64,000 nucleotides of DNA from Lichenifustis flavocetrariae (GCF_026130545.1 NZ_JAMOIM010000016.1:99443-163442); one strand, 5' to 3'. Shown: positions 17,543-26,908, numbered from the stretch's first letter. Made by a program: numbers and translations. Notes: generated from the sequence alone by a model not told the origin.

Positions 17543-18779
17543 GACGTGCCCCGGCATGATCGGCAAACAACGTCATGAGCGCGGCTGTGGCCCTGGTCGC
17601 ATCAAAGCTGGCCTCGACTCGAAGAGCACCCGCACGTCCGAGCCGATGTCGCGCACTTGGATCAGCGATCAGAGCCGTCAAGGCGGCGGCAAGCGCGGCA
17701 GGATCGTCGGGAGGGACGAGAATGCCGTTGTGGCCGTCGTCGATCAATTCTGTCACCCCCGCCACTCTTGTCGACACACAGGCCAAACCCTGGCTTTGAG
17801 CTTCGACGAGAACATTGGGAAGTCCGTCGCGATCTCCGTCCGACGCAACCCGGCAAGGGAGAACGAAGAGATCGGCCGCCCGATAGGCATCGAGCACGGC
17901 ATCCTGATCCTGCGAGCCGCACCAGGTGAGACGCGGCTCAAGCCCAAGCCGCTTTGCCTGCATCTTCAGCCCTGGCAGGAGCGCCCCACCCCCGATGTGG
18001 ATCCACGACCAGGCTTGATCGGCTGGAATCCGCGCGAGGGCTTCGAGCAGGAGGTCGAAGCCCTTCTTTTCGACCGCCCGTCCCACGCTCAGGAGACGCA
18101 CCGGCATGTCAGGATCGCGGCCATCGCGCCGAGACTCAGGCAACGCCAGCCGCACGAAGCGATCGAGCCGGAGGCCGTGATACACGAGGCTGACCTGCCT
18201 CGCCTCCGAGGTCAGCGATTGCAGACGCGAGCGGCCCGCCGCGGTGCATGTGACAGTGAACGTCGCCTCGGCAAGCTTCTGCCTCAAATCCCAGGCCGGC
18301 GAGGTCCAGATGTCCTTGGCATGTGCCGAGCACGACCAAGCGATCCGCAGAAGACCAGCGGCATAACGGGCGACACTCGCGGGCGTGTGAATGAAATGGG
18401 CATGGACATGCGCCGTCCCTTCCGGCAACTCGGCCGCGAGCACGAAGGCCTGCCCGAAACGACGGACCCGGTTGCGCGTGAAATCGCGGCGAAGGTCCGC
18501 CACGAAAGCCTGGAACACCAGTGCGACGCCAGGGGCTCGGCGCAGACTCCACACACACCGCAGCACCCGCAAGGGTTCCCGGTGCAGATATTCAGGGAGA
18601 TAGGAGACCGGCGCCTTGATGCGGCGATGGACCGGATGGATCTTCTTGTCGGTCGGCTGGCGCATCGACACGATCCTGATCGGCATCCCGGCGGCTTCCA
18701 GCCCGGCGATCTCCTCGGCGATGAATGTTTCGCTCAGGCGCGGATAGCCCTTGAGGAGAAAGACAACCGGAGCGATCAT
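17535..18779 (-). CDS. glycosyltransferase family 4 protein
   Basis: The protein has 414 residues. The N-terminus VVFLLKGYPRLSETFIAEEI is typical of GT4 enzymes of exopolysaccharide loci. The C-terminal domain has VRLLSVGRAVEKKGFDLLLEAL and, further on, the LPNVLVEAQSQGLACVSTRV donor-binding segment. It is the middle of three minus-strand glycosyltransferase genes (12 bases after the upstream stop, overlapping the downstream start). The three likely build one glycan sequentially. Confidence 0.87.
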   Translation of the reverse strand: MIAPVVFLLKGYPRLSETFIAEEIAGLEAAGMPIRIVSMRQPTDKKIHPVHRRIKAPVSYLPEYLHREPLRVLRCVWSLRRAPGVALVFQAFVADLRRDFTRNRVRRFGQAFVLAAELPEGTAHVHAHFIHTPASVARYAAGLLRIAWSCSAHAKDIWTSPAWDLRQKLAEATFTVTCTAAGRSRLQSLTSEARQVSLVYHGLRLDRFVRLALPESRRDGRDPDMPVRLLSVGRAVEKKGFDLLLEALARIPADQAWSWIHIGGGALLPGLKMQAKRLGLEPRLTWCGSQDQDAVLDAYRAADLFVLPCRVASDGDRDGLPNVLVEAQSQGLACVSTRVAGVTELIDDGHNGILVPPDDPAALAAALTALIADPSARHRLGRAGALRVEASFDATRATAALMTLFADHAGARHA

Positions 18780-18791
18780 GGGATGCTCTGA

Positions 18792-20090
18792 TCAGTGCCT
18801 GAGATCGCCGGTGATCGACGCCCTTTGTGCGAGCCGCGACACCATAATGTCATGGACCAGATCGCCGATGGCGAGCAACCCGTCGAGCGGGCGGCCGTAG
18901 AACGTCTCCGATGGCCTTGGCCGACCCTGCAGACGCCGCAAGGCTGCCGCCATCAGGGCGGGATCGGCGGCTTGCTCAGGCAACAGCATGTCGATCAGCC
19001 CGAGCTCGGCCGCTCGCCGGGCGCGAATGAGCTGCTCCTGGCGTGGGCGCGTGCGTGGGACGATCAACGCGCGCTTGTCGAATGACAGGATCTCGCAGAA
19101 CGTGTTGTATCCGCCCATGCTGACAACGCCGCTGGCGGCCTGCATGATGGCTTCGAGCCGATTGTCGAAATCCACCAGGGTGAAGGCCGGAAGATCGACG
19201 GCACGACGGCGGATTTCGTCCCGATCCTCGGCCCGCATGAACGGCCCGAGGACCAGAACCACGGGTGCCGTAAGGCTTGGGTCGAACGCGTAGGCTTCGA
19301 TGACCTGCCGCACCAGTCCCGCGCCATCTCCGCCGCCGCCGGTCGTGACCAGCAGGGCATCCTCGGGCAGGTTGATGTGGTGGGGCACGACGACGGGGAT
19401 CTCGCGGCGCAGAAAACCCGTCCAGACAAGCCTTTCATGCAGATTCCGAGGCGCCTCCAGACCCTGAAGCGGATCATAGAAATCGCGCGGACCGTAGACC
19501 CAAAGCTGGTGATAAAACTCCTGCATCTTGCGCAGCACTTCCGGCCCCGCCCATTCGGCGGCCAGCAGCGCCGGAGAATCCATGACGTCGCGGAGCCCTA
19601 GAACCAGCGTCGTTCCGGCCGCCTGCAGGGCCCGGAGAGTCGGCTCGAGTTCGCCGCGCAGCCCCAGTGGCTCCTTGTCCACGATGAAGATGTCGGGCTG
19701 GAACGATTCAGCCGTGTTGAGAATCAACGACCGGCGCAGGTCGAGCGTTTCCTGCAGATCCGTGTGGTCGGCAAGGGGCGTATACTCGCCGTTCATCAAC
19801 TTGATCACGCTCGGGACCTTCAGGAAGTCGACCCGAGTCCGGAAGTCGAACGCCCCAGCGATCGACGAACCCGAGACGATCAGGACCTGCACTCCCTTGA
19901 AGCGCTCCACCAGGGCATGAGCGATCGCCCGGCAGCGCCGCAAATGACCGAGCCCGAACGTGTCGTGGCTGTACATGAGGACACGTGCGTGCGGGAGACG
20001 ATCTCCCGGCATGGGCTTGATCGGACCACCGAGGATCAACGCATTGGCTTTCTGGCCCATCGGGCGCTTTCGGATCTCTTCGGCATGCAT
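18792..20090 (-). CDS. glycosyltransferase, GT28/MurG-like, first gene of the minus-strand glycan operon
   Basis: The protein has about 432 residues. ARVLMYSHDTFGLGHLRRCRAIAHAL provides the GLGHLRR nucleotide-sugar/acceptor loop. DIFIVDKEPLGLRGEL and VSMGGYNTFCEILSFDKRALIVP match the GT28-type C-terminal region. It is a distant paralogue of the gene at 16.4 kb. I chose the ATG at 20090; 20099 is also in frame. It is divergent from the RpiR regulator gene, with about 195 bases between starts, so the palindrome at 20241 could affect it. Confidence 0.78.
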   Translation of the reverse strand: MHAEEIRKRPMGQKANALILGGPIKPMPGDRLPHARVLMYSHDTFGLGHLRRCRAIAHALVERFKGVQVLIVSGSSIAGAFDFRTRVDFLKVPSVIKLMNGEYTPLADHTDLQETLDLRRSLILNTAESFQPDIFIVDKEPLGLRGELEPTLRALQAAGTTLVLGLRDVMDSPALLAAEWAGPEVLRKMQEFYHQLWVYGPRDFYDPLQGLEAPRNLHERLVWTGFLRREIPVVVPHHINLPEDALLVTTGGGGDGAGLVRQVIEAYAFDPSLTAPVVLVLGPFMRAEDRDEIRRRAVDLPAFTLVDFDNRLEAIMQAASGVVSMGGYNTFCEILSFDKRALIVPRTRPRQEQLIRARRAAELGLIDMLLPEQAADPALMAAALRRLQGRPRPSETFYGRPLDGLLAIGDLVHDIMVSRLAQRASITGDLRH

Positions 20091-20240
20091 CAGACCCAAA
20101 CACGCATGATCGCTCGACGGCTCGCGACGAAAGAAGCCGCACGGCCAGCTTGTTCAATAGGACGGGCGACCGGCTCTCGCAAGATTGGAGCGAAGAGATA
20201 GGAGCATTCACGGATATGATGAAGCAATCCATTGCAGCTC

Positions 20241-20256
20241 TGGAATTTATATTCCA
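20241..20256. promoter_or_regulatory. palindromic operator candidate upstream of the RpiR gene
   Basis: TGGAATTTATATTCCA is a perfect 6-bp inverted repeat around TTAT, sitting just upstream of the RpiR-family gene in an AT-rich spot. RpiR/MurR regulators bind short palindromes of this GGAAT-type with an AT spacer, so autoregulation is plausible. Binding is inferred. Confidence 0.5.
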
Positions 20257-20285
20257 AAATGGAAGCGAAGTGGCATCGAGGGGTG

Positions 20286-21245
20286 ATGGTCAAGTTGGAC
20301 AAACAAGACCTGCCAGCCGTCACGACCGTCGCGGGAGGGGGTTCGCATCCGCTGCCGCAGGTGGCCTCGATCGGGACGGCCGATGAGGAAACCGCCCCCC
20401 AGCGTCTGACGCGACTTCACGAGCCGCCGCGAGACTTCGACGCCTTGAAGTCCCTGTTGCAGGTTCAGGGGAGCGCATTGCCGAAGCGCCTCCGTCAGGT
20501 CGCCGTCTTTGCGCTCGATCGGCCTGACGAATTCGCCTTCGGCACGGCTGCTCATTTGGCCGAGGTCGCGCAGGTGCAAGCCTCCACATTGGTGCGTTTT
20601 GCTCAGACGCTCGGCTACGCCGGCTTTTCCGATCTGCAGACCGTGTTTCGCGACCATCTCAAGAAAAGCTTCCCGGATTACCGAGACCGCCTGACCAAGC
20701 TGAGCGACCGCAACGGCGCTGCGCCGGGTCCAGCCAGCCTCTTCGACGGATTCGTTCATGCCGCGACCATTTCATTGGAGCGTGCGCAGCAAGCCCTCGA
20801 TGTCGGCAAGCTGGAGCAGGCCGTGGCGACGCTCGCCAAGGCCGACTGTCTCTACATCATGGGCGCCCGAAGGATGTTTCCTGTCGCGGCCTATTTCGCC
20901 TATGCGTGCGGCAATCTCGGTCTCAAAGCGTTCCTGATCGATCAGGTGGGAGGTTTAGGACCCGAACAGGCGAGCCACGCCTCTCCTGTCGACGCCATTC
21001 TGGCGATCAGCTTCACACCCTATGCGCCCGCCAGCATCGAAGCGGCCCGCTTGGCCGTCGCGCGTGGTGTCCCTTTGGTGGCCCTCACCGACAGTGCATT
21101 TTCGCCGCTCTGCCCGCTGGCTGACGTGTACCTGGAAGTGGCCGAGGCCGACTTCGGCGCGTTCCGGTCCCTCGCCGCAACCTTCGCGCTCGCGATGACC
21201 CTTGCGGTCGCAACAGCTGAGGCCAGGCAGGCAGCCGAGCCCTGA
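20286..21245 (+). CDS. MurR/RpiR family transcriptional regulator
   Basis: The protein has about 319 residues from the ATG at 20286. The N-terminal helix-turn-helix covers LPKRLRQVAVFAL to SDLQTVFRDHLKK and includes EVAQVQASTLVRFAQTLGYAGF, the RpiR recognition region. The C-terminal SIS domain (YIMGARRMFPVAAYFAYACG, DAILAISFTPYAP) would bind a phosphosugar. Earlier starts (TTG 20232, ATG 20259) would overlap or abut the palindrome at 20241-20256, which favours a downstream start, although the AGGGG before 20286 is closer than ideal. It probably controls the divergent glycosyltransferase operon or itself. Confidence 0.85.
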   Translation: MVKLDKQDLPAVTTVAGGGSHPLPQVASIGTADEETAPQRLTRLHEPPRDFDALKSLLQVQGSALPKRLRQVAVFALDRPDEFAFGTAAHLAEVAQVQASTLVRFAQTLGYAGFSDLQTVFRDHLKKSFPDYRDRLTKLSDRNGAAPGPASLFDGFVHAATISLERAQQALDVGKLEQAVATLAKADCLYIMGARRMFPVAAYFAYACGNLGLKAFLIDQVGGLGPEQASHASPVDAILAISFTPYAPASIEAARLAVARGVPLVALTDSAFSPLCPLADVYLEVAEADFGAFRSLAATFALAMTLAVATAEARQAAEP

Positions 21246-21512
21246 AGTCGGCACGATCGGCGGTATCGTTCAGCTTCTCACAGGCATGCGGGCCGGCCGA
21301 GACTCCATCCCGCTTAGCATCCCACCGCCGCCGCGTTGTGATGAAGAACGACTGGTATGACGAGCCGCGAAGAGCTAGTCTCAAATCAGAATTCCCTTGC
21401 GCGTTCGGAACCGTCCCTCTATATCGCGGCCACCGACTAAGCGCTGTTTTGTAAAACTTTCGGAACGGTTGTAAGTACAGCCTCGAAGGTTTAAACAAAG
21501 CAACAACTTAGT

Positions 21513-21586
21513 TGGGGGATAGTTCAACGGTAGAACAGCGGACTCTGACTCCGTTAATCTTGGTTCGAATCCAGGTCCCCCAGCCA
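21513..21586 (+). tRNA. tRNA-Gln(CTG)
   Basis: The 74 bases fold as a standard cloverleaf. Acceptor arms TGGGGGA and TCCCCCA pair, followed by discriminator G and an encoded CCA. The anticodon loop is CTCTGAC, giving anticodon CTG (glutamine, CAG codons). The T-loop is TTCGAAT. The gene ends 71 bases before a tyrosine-recombinase gene, the arrangement expected when a tRNA 3' end is an integration site. Confidence 0.95.
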
Positions 21587-21657
21587 TAATTCGCTAAGTT
21601 CTTGATTTATCTCAGCGCCGAAAGGCTTCTGGGGCTTGGGCTCGGTTTCTGTTGCAC

Positions 21658-23751
21658 ATGACTGTGCACAGGGGATTGCTCTTGCCAAGGGTTGCAAACG
21701 TCATACGTCGCGGGGCTGTCTATCAGTGGCGCCGTCGCTTGCCGGCGACACTCGCGAAAAGACTCGCCATCTCGCATATCGCGATTAGCCTGAGAATCAG
21801 GGAGCAACCGAAAGCGCGGGCGCTCGCCGATCACCTCAACGCGTTCGCGGCCATGCTCTTCGACGACCCCACTCAAGACGGCTTCCTGATCTCCAAGCAG
21901 CAGGCAACTGCTATCGTTCGCCAAGCCGCCGATCGGCACCTTCAGCGCCTCGACCGGATTTCCGCGATGGAGCGAAGTAGCCCAGACTTTGATGCCGACG
22001 ACAGCCGTCGGTCGGACGTCATCATGAGCTGGTGCTATCAGCTGCTCGCGGGCCGCGGGGAGAGTGCAAAGGTCGACGAAAGCGCCAGACGCCAGATGAT
22101 TGCGGCGGGCTTGACCGAGGCCGACTGTGTCGAGGTTGATCACATGCTCAACTGCCTCAGGGCTCAGCGTCTCATCCCCCATTACCCTGCGCGCATCCGC
22201 GCCGCCCTTGATGCCGTCGGCGCTTGTCCCCACGGAGGCAACGCCCGGATCGCACAAACCGCGATCTTCCGCGGATACGCCGCAGCACTGCGGCAAACCG
22301 ACCGTCGATGGGACGGCATCTATATCGAAGATGACCACCTCGTTCAGGAGTTGTTGCGAAGCCCTGCGCCGCCGGTCACAGCGGAACATGGTGGAGCGAA
22401 GGCGAACCCCGATCGCCCGCCTGCCGTTCAGCGCGAGGGAACTGCCGAACGGACAGCACAGGATGCGAGCGGCCCTATCATCATTGATCCCGGAGCCGCA
22501 GATAGTGTCCAGCAGCCTGCGAAGTCGGCACCTAAGCCGGTTGTCTCCCTGTCTGCGGATCGAGCCTTGTCGGCTTTGGGACGTCGATTTGCCGACGAGA
22601 AGGCCGACGACCGCGCCTGGGATCAAAAGTCGCAAAAGCAGGCGCTACAAACCTATGGCCTGTTCGCGAAATTGCTCTCGGAAAAGGGCATCGCCACGCT
22701 TCGGGACGTCAAGCAGCGGCATTTCTCAGATCTGAAAGCCGCCTTCAAGAACTTCGCCAAAAGCTACGGAAAGTCCCCGGCCGACGAAGAGCGCTCCATC
22801 GCAGAGCTGGAAACAATTGGAAAGCAAAAGCCGGCCGACAAGCGTGGGCTAGAAGCAGCTACTGTTCGGCGCCATCTCACCTTCCTGCAGGAGCTCGTGG
22901 ATTGGGCGCGAGCGAACGGCGAGGCAATCGACAAAGATTTGGCGCCGCGCCTCCTCAAACCGCCAAAAGGCGGTCGCGGACGAACGAAGCGGGCCACGTT
23001 CTCCACCGATGATCTCGCGCTCATCTTCAACTTCGCGTTCTTTATCGGATGCAAGGGCTGGAAGAAGCAGGATGCGTTTCTGCCAGGTGATGTGGTTTAC
23101 CACCGCGCGCTGTATTTCGCCCTTTTCATGCTTCACTACATGGGCGCAAGACGGGAGGAGATCTGCGGTCTGGATCTCGATGATGTCGGTGTCATCAATG
23201 GCATCGGTTACGTTCACATCAGAGACAACGCCCACCGCGATATCAAGAATGATCAATCGGAGCGCTTTATCCCGCTCCATCCGGAAATCATCCGGCTCGG
23301 CATCTTCGATTATGTCGAGGCGATAAGGGCACTCGGGTACAACCGCGTCTTCCCGGATCTGCATTCCGGTACCACTGACAGTCCCTCGGGTGACAAACTG
23401 TATGACGAGCTGATCGGCGGCTTGTTGATCGCGATCCCAGAGGAAGGGCAGCGAAAGAAGGTCATTCACTCGCTTCGAAAAACATTTGGCGCCGCGCTCA
23501 AGAAGCAGGACGTTGATATTGAGACCCGAGCCGATCTTCTTGGACATGGTGGCAAGACCGCCACAGACGAGATCTACGTGGATGCAGCGGATCTCGAAAT
23601 GAAGCTTGCCGAGATGCTGAAGTTGCCGATCGCGACGGCGCATCTGCGGACGTTCCCCATCAAGTTGATTCCGTGGGTGGCGGAGAAAAACAAGATGCCT
23701 TACTCGGGACGCAAGCCTGCCGCTCGAAGGGCTTCGACAACTGAGCCTTGA
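21658..23751 (+). CDS. tyrosine recombinase / phage-type integrase
   Basis: The protein has about 697 residues, unusually long for an integrase. The C-terminal catalytic domain has the first Arg in LHYMGARREEICGLDLDDV, the H-x-x-R box HSLRKTFGAAL, the later His in DLLGHGG and the nucleophile region DEIYVDA. A SAM-like core-binding domain precedes it (about 300-420), and about 280 N-terminal residues may recognise att sites or are a spacer. It sits directly 3' of tRNA-Gln and probably integrates at the tRNA 3' end. The ATG at 21658 is two codons inside a TTG. No excisionase gene is visible. Confidence 0.9.
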   Translation: MTVHRGLLLPRVANVIRRGAVYQWRRRLPATLAKRLAISHIAISLRIREQPKARALADHLNAFAAMLFDDPTQDGFLISKQQATAIVRQAADRHLQRLDRISAMERSSPDFDADDSRRSDVIMSWCYQLLAGRGESAKVDESARRQMIAAGLTEADCVEVDHMLNCLRAQRLIPHYPARIRAALDAVGACPHGGNARIAQTAIFRGYAAALRQTDRRWDGIYIEDDHLVQELLRSPAPPVTAEHGGAKANPDRPPAVQREGTAERTAQDASGPIIIDPGAADSVQQPAKSAPKPVVSLSADRALSALGRRFADEKADDRAWDQKSQKQALQTYGLFAKLLSEKGIATLRDVKQRHFSDLKAAFKNFAKSYGKSPADEERSIAELETIGKQKPADKRGLEAATVRRHLTFLQELVDWARANGEAIDKDLAPRLLKPPKGGRGRTKRATFSTDDLALIFNFAFFIGCKGWKKQDAFLPGDVVYHRALYFALFMLHYMGARREEICGLDLDDVGVINGIGYVHIRDNAHRDIKNDQSERFIPLHPEIIRLGIFDYVEAIRALGYNRVFPDLHSGTTDSPSGDKLYDELIGGLLIAIPEEGQRKKVIHSLRKTFGAALKKQDVDIETRADLLGHGGKTATDEIYVDAADLEMKLAEMLKLPIATAHLRTFPIKLIPWVAEKNKMPYSGRKPAARRASTTEP

Positions 23752-24289
23752 TGCGACCCTGAATGTTTTTCGAGGCTTTTGGTAGAGCGCGTTCAAAGTG
23801 AATCGGTTGATCGTTTCTGCGCCTTCAAATGGATCGACGACGAGTGGATTTAAGCCGGAAAGCCAGATCCTGAGCGGGCGAAGGGAATCCGCTCCAAATG
23901 TAATGCCAACAGGTATTTAGTGGTTCATTCCTAGAAAATTCCTACCATCATTCTTACCAGTTTTCTGTCCGCTTATTTCAGGCCGGAAGCTGGCAGACGA
24001 CGTCGCGGAACCTCTGGGTGACTCTGAGCGCAATCTGGTAGTCTTGAAGTTCGAATCTCTTCGGGTGCGCCAGAATCAACATTAGGCGAGACAAAACCGC
24101 GAACCCAACGCCGCGCGACTAGAGGCAAACGACAGCGGCGACTCTCGTTTCCAATAGGCAATGGCAACGCTAGGGCGCCCTTTTTACGGGCTCACGGCTG
24201 GCGACACCGTTTTGGTGACAGGCCACTCCGAATGCGAGCCCGTGTCTGATCCCAAGGCCATGACACAGCGCCAGTTCGACCACTGGACA
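23752..24289. other. non-coding stretch after the integrase
   Basis: There is no convincing gene on either strand. The short frames lack family features. One of them on the minus strand contains GAPEEIRTSRLPD, a well-known spurious translation of tRNA-like DNA, which led to the tRNA remnant noted within this stretch. Confidence 0.6.
24040..24072 (+). pseudogene. decayed tRNA 3' end (tRNA-Arg-like)
   Basis: GTTCGAATC at 24049-24057 is a T-loop. The following CGGGTGCGCCA at 24062-24072 equals a 3' acceptor strand plus GCCA, as in alphaproteobacterial tRNA-Arg of the GCACCCG type. The T-stem has mismatches, and no D-arm or 5' acceptor strand is found upstream, so it is not a functional tRNA. 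It may be a leftover attachment site from an earlier integration. Confidence 0.5.
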
Positions 24290-25033
24290 TCAGGCCAGCA
24301 TTCCGCCATCCACCAAAATATCGGAGCCCGTCACATAGGCCGCCTGGTCCGAGGCGAGAAACGCGACCGCGGAGGCGACATCCGTTGGTTTGCCGAGCGC
24401 GCCGAGGGGAATCGCGTCGAGGAACTGGTTCAGCAGGGCCGGGTCGTTCTCGTAGAACATCGACGTGTCGATCACGCCAGGGCACACGGTATTCACTCGG
24501 ATTTTCAGCGGCGCCAACTCGCGGGCGGCGGACCGGGTAAGCCCGCGCACGGCCCATTTGGTGCCGGCATAGCCGAAGGTTCCCTTGTATCCCACCATTC
24601 CGCCAATCGAAGATAGGTTGATGATCGAGCCGCCGAGGGTCATCAGCGGAACGGCACACTTCATGCCCCAGAAGATCGCAAACTGGTTGATTTCGAACAG
24701 GCGGCGGAATCCCGCGGCCGTCTCGTCCTGCAGCGAGGCGGGGCCATAAATGCCGGCATTGTTGACCAGGATGTCGAGCCGCCCGGCTTCCCGGGCTATC
24801 CGCTCCATGGCGGCGGCCCATTCGGCCTCGTCGGTCACGTCGAGTCGCTGGAAGGTGCAGGCCCCGTCGAGCGCATCGGCAAGCGCGCGACCTTCCTCCT
24901 CCAGAAGATCGCCCGCATAGACCCGGGCGCCATCGTCGACCAGGCGGGCCGCAACGGCGGCGCCGATGCCGCGGGCGGCGCCCGTGACCAGGGCGGTGCG
25001 GCCGGCGAGCGGCTTGTTGTTGTAGTCGTTCAT
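24290..25033 (-). CDS. SDR family oxidoreductase
   Basis: The protein has 247 residues and is a classical short-chain dehydrogenase. It has the cofactor motif TGAARGIG at residues 17-24, NNAG near 92 and the catalytic Y-x-G-T-K variant (YAGTKWA) with the Ser in INLSSIGG. The acidic residue in YAGDLL after strand 2 suggests NAD preference. It is 12 bases downstream of a second SDR and in line with the AraC gene, forming a small catabolic operon. The substrate is probably a hydroxyl or keto metabolite; it cannot be read from the sequence. Confidence 0.88.
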   Translation of the reverse strand: MNDYNNKPLAGRTALVTGAARGIGAAVAARLVDDGARVYAGDLLEEEGRALADALDGACTFQRLDVTDEAEWAAAMERIAREAGRLDILVNNAGIYGPASLQDETAAGFRRLFEINQFAIFWGMKCAVPLMTLGGSIINLSSIGGMVGYKGTFGYAGTKWAVRGLTRSAARELAPLKIRVNTVCPGVIDTSMFYENDPALLNQFLDAIPLGALGKPTDVASAVAFLASDQAAYVTGSDILVDGGMLA

Positions 25034-25045
25034 CAGGAAAATCCG

Positions 25046-25771
25046 CTATTGAGCCGTGAAGCCGCCGTCGATGGCGAGGGTCGCGCCGGTCACGAACGAG
25101 GCCTCGTCGCTGGCGAGGAATAACACGCCGGCGGCGATTTCCTCCGGCAGCCCGATCCGACCCATCGGCGTCAGGGACAGGGTGGCGGCGTTCATTGCTG
25201 GCGGTTGTATCCGGACCATCTCGGTGTCGATCAGCCCGGGCAGAATGGCGTTCACCCGGATGCCCTGCTTGGCATAGGTGACGGCCGCGTTGCGGGTCAT
25301 GTTGATAACCGCACCCTTGCTCGCATGATAGGCGATCTGCCCCGTGCCGCCGACCTGGCCCCAGATCGAGGAGATATTGACGATCGAAAGCGATCCCTTC
25401 CCGAGCATTATGGCCGAGGCCATGCGCATGCCGAGCAGCACGCCGGTCTGGTTCACGCGGACGATGTGATCCCAGTCGGTCAGCGTCACATCGTGCGCGC
25501 CGGCTTTGGTGGGTGCGATGCCAGCAGCATTGACCAGGATATCGACCCGGCCGGGCCCCGCTTCGATCGCACCCGCCAGCGCCTGCCAATCGGATTCCGA
25601 GCCGACGTCGAGCCGGCGAAACCTGATAGCGGCGCTATCGTAACCAGGATCGTCGGCCAGGATGTCGCAGGCGATCACCTGAGCCCCTTCGCGAGCCAAG
25701 ATCTCGGCGCACGCGCGGCCGATGCCGCGATGAGCGCCCGTGACAACTGCAACCTTGCCTTCAACCCGCAT
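25046..25771 (-). CDS. SDR family oxidoreductase
   Basis: The protein has 241 residues from an ATG at 25771 with GGGTGGGA upstream; a TTG at 25804 is less likely. It shows TGAHRGIG, NAAG (VDILVNAAGIAP), the Ser of VNISSIWG and the catalytic YHASK. The C-terminal GGF ends as in FabG-like enzymes. It is related to, but clearly distinct from, the downstream SDR. The pair could catalyse two successive oxidation or reduction steps on one carbon skeleton under the neighbouring AraC regulator. Confidence 0.88.
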   Translation of the reverse strand: MRVEGKVAVVTGAHRGIGRACAEILAREGAQVIACDILADDPGYDSAAIRFRRLDVGSESDWQALAGAIEAGPGRVDILVNAAGIAPTKAGAHDVTLTDWDHIVRVNQTGVLLGMRMASAIMLGKGSLSIVNISSIWGQVGGTGQIAYHASKGAVINMTRNAAVTYAKQGIRVNAILPGLIDTEMVRIQPPAMNAATLSLTPMGRIGLPEEIAAGVLFLASDEASFVTGATLAIDGGFTAQ

Positions 25772-25855
25772 TGCCGTTCCCACCCATTCCTCGATGGTGA
25801 GCAATCTAGACTCGTGCAGGCAACCGCAGTTGACATCTCGGCACTTTCCGAAGGC

Positions 25856-26908
25856 TCAGCCCGCACTCCGGATGCGCTCTCGGACCCGCGAAGGCGGCTC
25901 GTCGAACCAGCGCACGCAGGCGCGGGTGAAAGCGCTGAGCTCCGAATAGCCCAGCACGTCGGCAATGTCGCGGATGGGCATATGAGCGGCCCCGAGATGC
26001 AGCTCGGCGAGGCGCCGACGTGTCGTCTCGACGAGGTCCGAGAAGACCTGGCCTTGCTCCATCAGCCGCCGCTGCAGCGTCCACCTGGTCATGCGGAGCG
26101 CGTCTGCAACGTCTTCGATATGGGGATATCCGGAGGGGAGACGCGACCGAATTTCGCCGGCCACCTGATCCGTGAGGCTCAGCGTTCCGGTGCTGCCGGC
26201 CAGACGGATCAGGCGGTCGCGCAGCCATATCATACGTGCCGGATCGGCACCCGGCATGGGCCTTGACAGCCCAGGGTCGGGGAACACCAGGGCATTGGTT
26301 TCCATGCTGAAATAAACCGGAGCCCCGAAGACGCGCCGGTGCATACGGATGTCGTCGGGCTGCGGATGTTCGAAATGGACCTCGTCCGGGATCCAGCTTG
26401 GTCCGAGGCAGCGGCGCAGCAGGTTGAGCAGCGCACCGAGGGTCAGCTCCGCGTTCTGCCGTCGCTGCAGGATGCGGCCGTCCAGGATTCGGTATTCCAG
26501 GCGCCAGACGTCGCCGGCGCGCTTAAATACGGCGTCGGTATTCTGCTGGTGATAGGCAAACAGGCGGGCCAGATTGTCGAGCGCGGCCCCGAGCGTCGGC
26601 GACGCGAGTACGATCTCGCCGATGAGGCCCAGACGCTCCGGGGCGCAGTCCCGTCCAAATTGCAGGCCAAAGGTATCGTTCCCGGTCTGGTCGGCTGCCA
26701 GTTCGAAGAGCGCGCAGTACCGCTTCAGGTCGAGGCGCACAACCTTGCTGTCGAACCCAGCGGCGCGGAGCATCCGGTGCGGATCAACCCCGCCGGCGTA
26801 AAGCGCCTCGGGTAGCCCTTCGACCGCTGCAATTAAGATATGCGCATCGCTGACCTCCGGAATGCGCGAAAGCCGGTCTTCACGTGTGGTCGAGCAGATT
26901 TGCCGCAT
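25856..26908 (-). CDS. AraC family transcriptional regulator (OruR/ArgR-like sensor domain)
   Basis: The protein has 350 residues. The N-terminal arabinose-binding-type domain (GGVDPHRMLRAAGFD, GLIGEIVLASPTLGAALDNL, FAYHQQNTD) is the sensor found in many catabolic AraC proteins. The C-terminal double helix-turn-helix has IEDVADALRMTRWTLQRRL and IRDIADVLGYSELSAFTRAC, ending in the expected RVRERIR. It lies upstream of the two SDR genes on the same strand (85 bases) and diverges from the LuxR-PBP fusion gene, so it may control both sides. Confidence 0.9.
   Translation of the reverse strand: MRQICSTTREDRLSRIPEVSDAHILIAAVEGLPEALYAGGVDPHRMLRAAGFDSKVVRLDLKRYCALFELAADQTGNDTFGLQFGRDCAPERLGLIGEIVLASPTLGAALDNLARLFAYHQQNTDAVFKRAGDVWRLEYRILDGRILQRRQNAELTLGALLNLLRRCLGPSWIPDEVHFEHPQPDDIRMHRRVFGAPVYFSMETNALVFPDPGLSRPMPGADPARMIWLRDRLIRLAGSTGTLSLTDQVAGEIRSRLPSGYPHIEDVADALRMTRWTLQRRLMEQGQVFSDLVETTRRRLAELHLGAAHMPIRDIADVLGYSELSAFTRACVRWFDEPPSRVRERIRSAG

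Noticed and set aside
24049..24080. attR direct repeat of the tRNA-Gln 3' end
   Set aside because: Only the generic T-loop bases GTTCGAATC and GCCA are shared; the acceptor sequence differs, so it is not a copy of tRNA-Gln.
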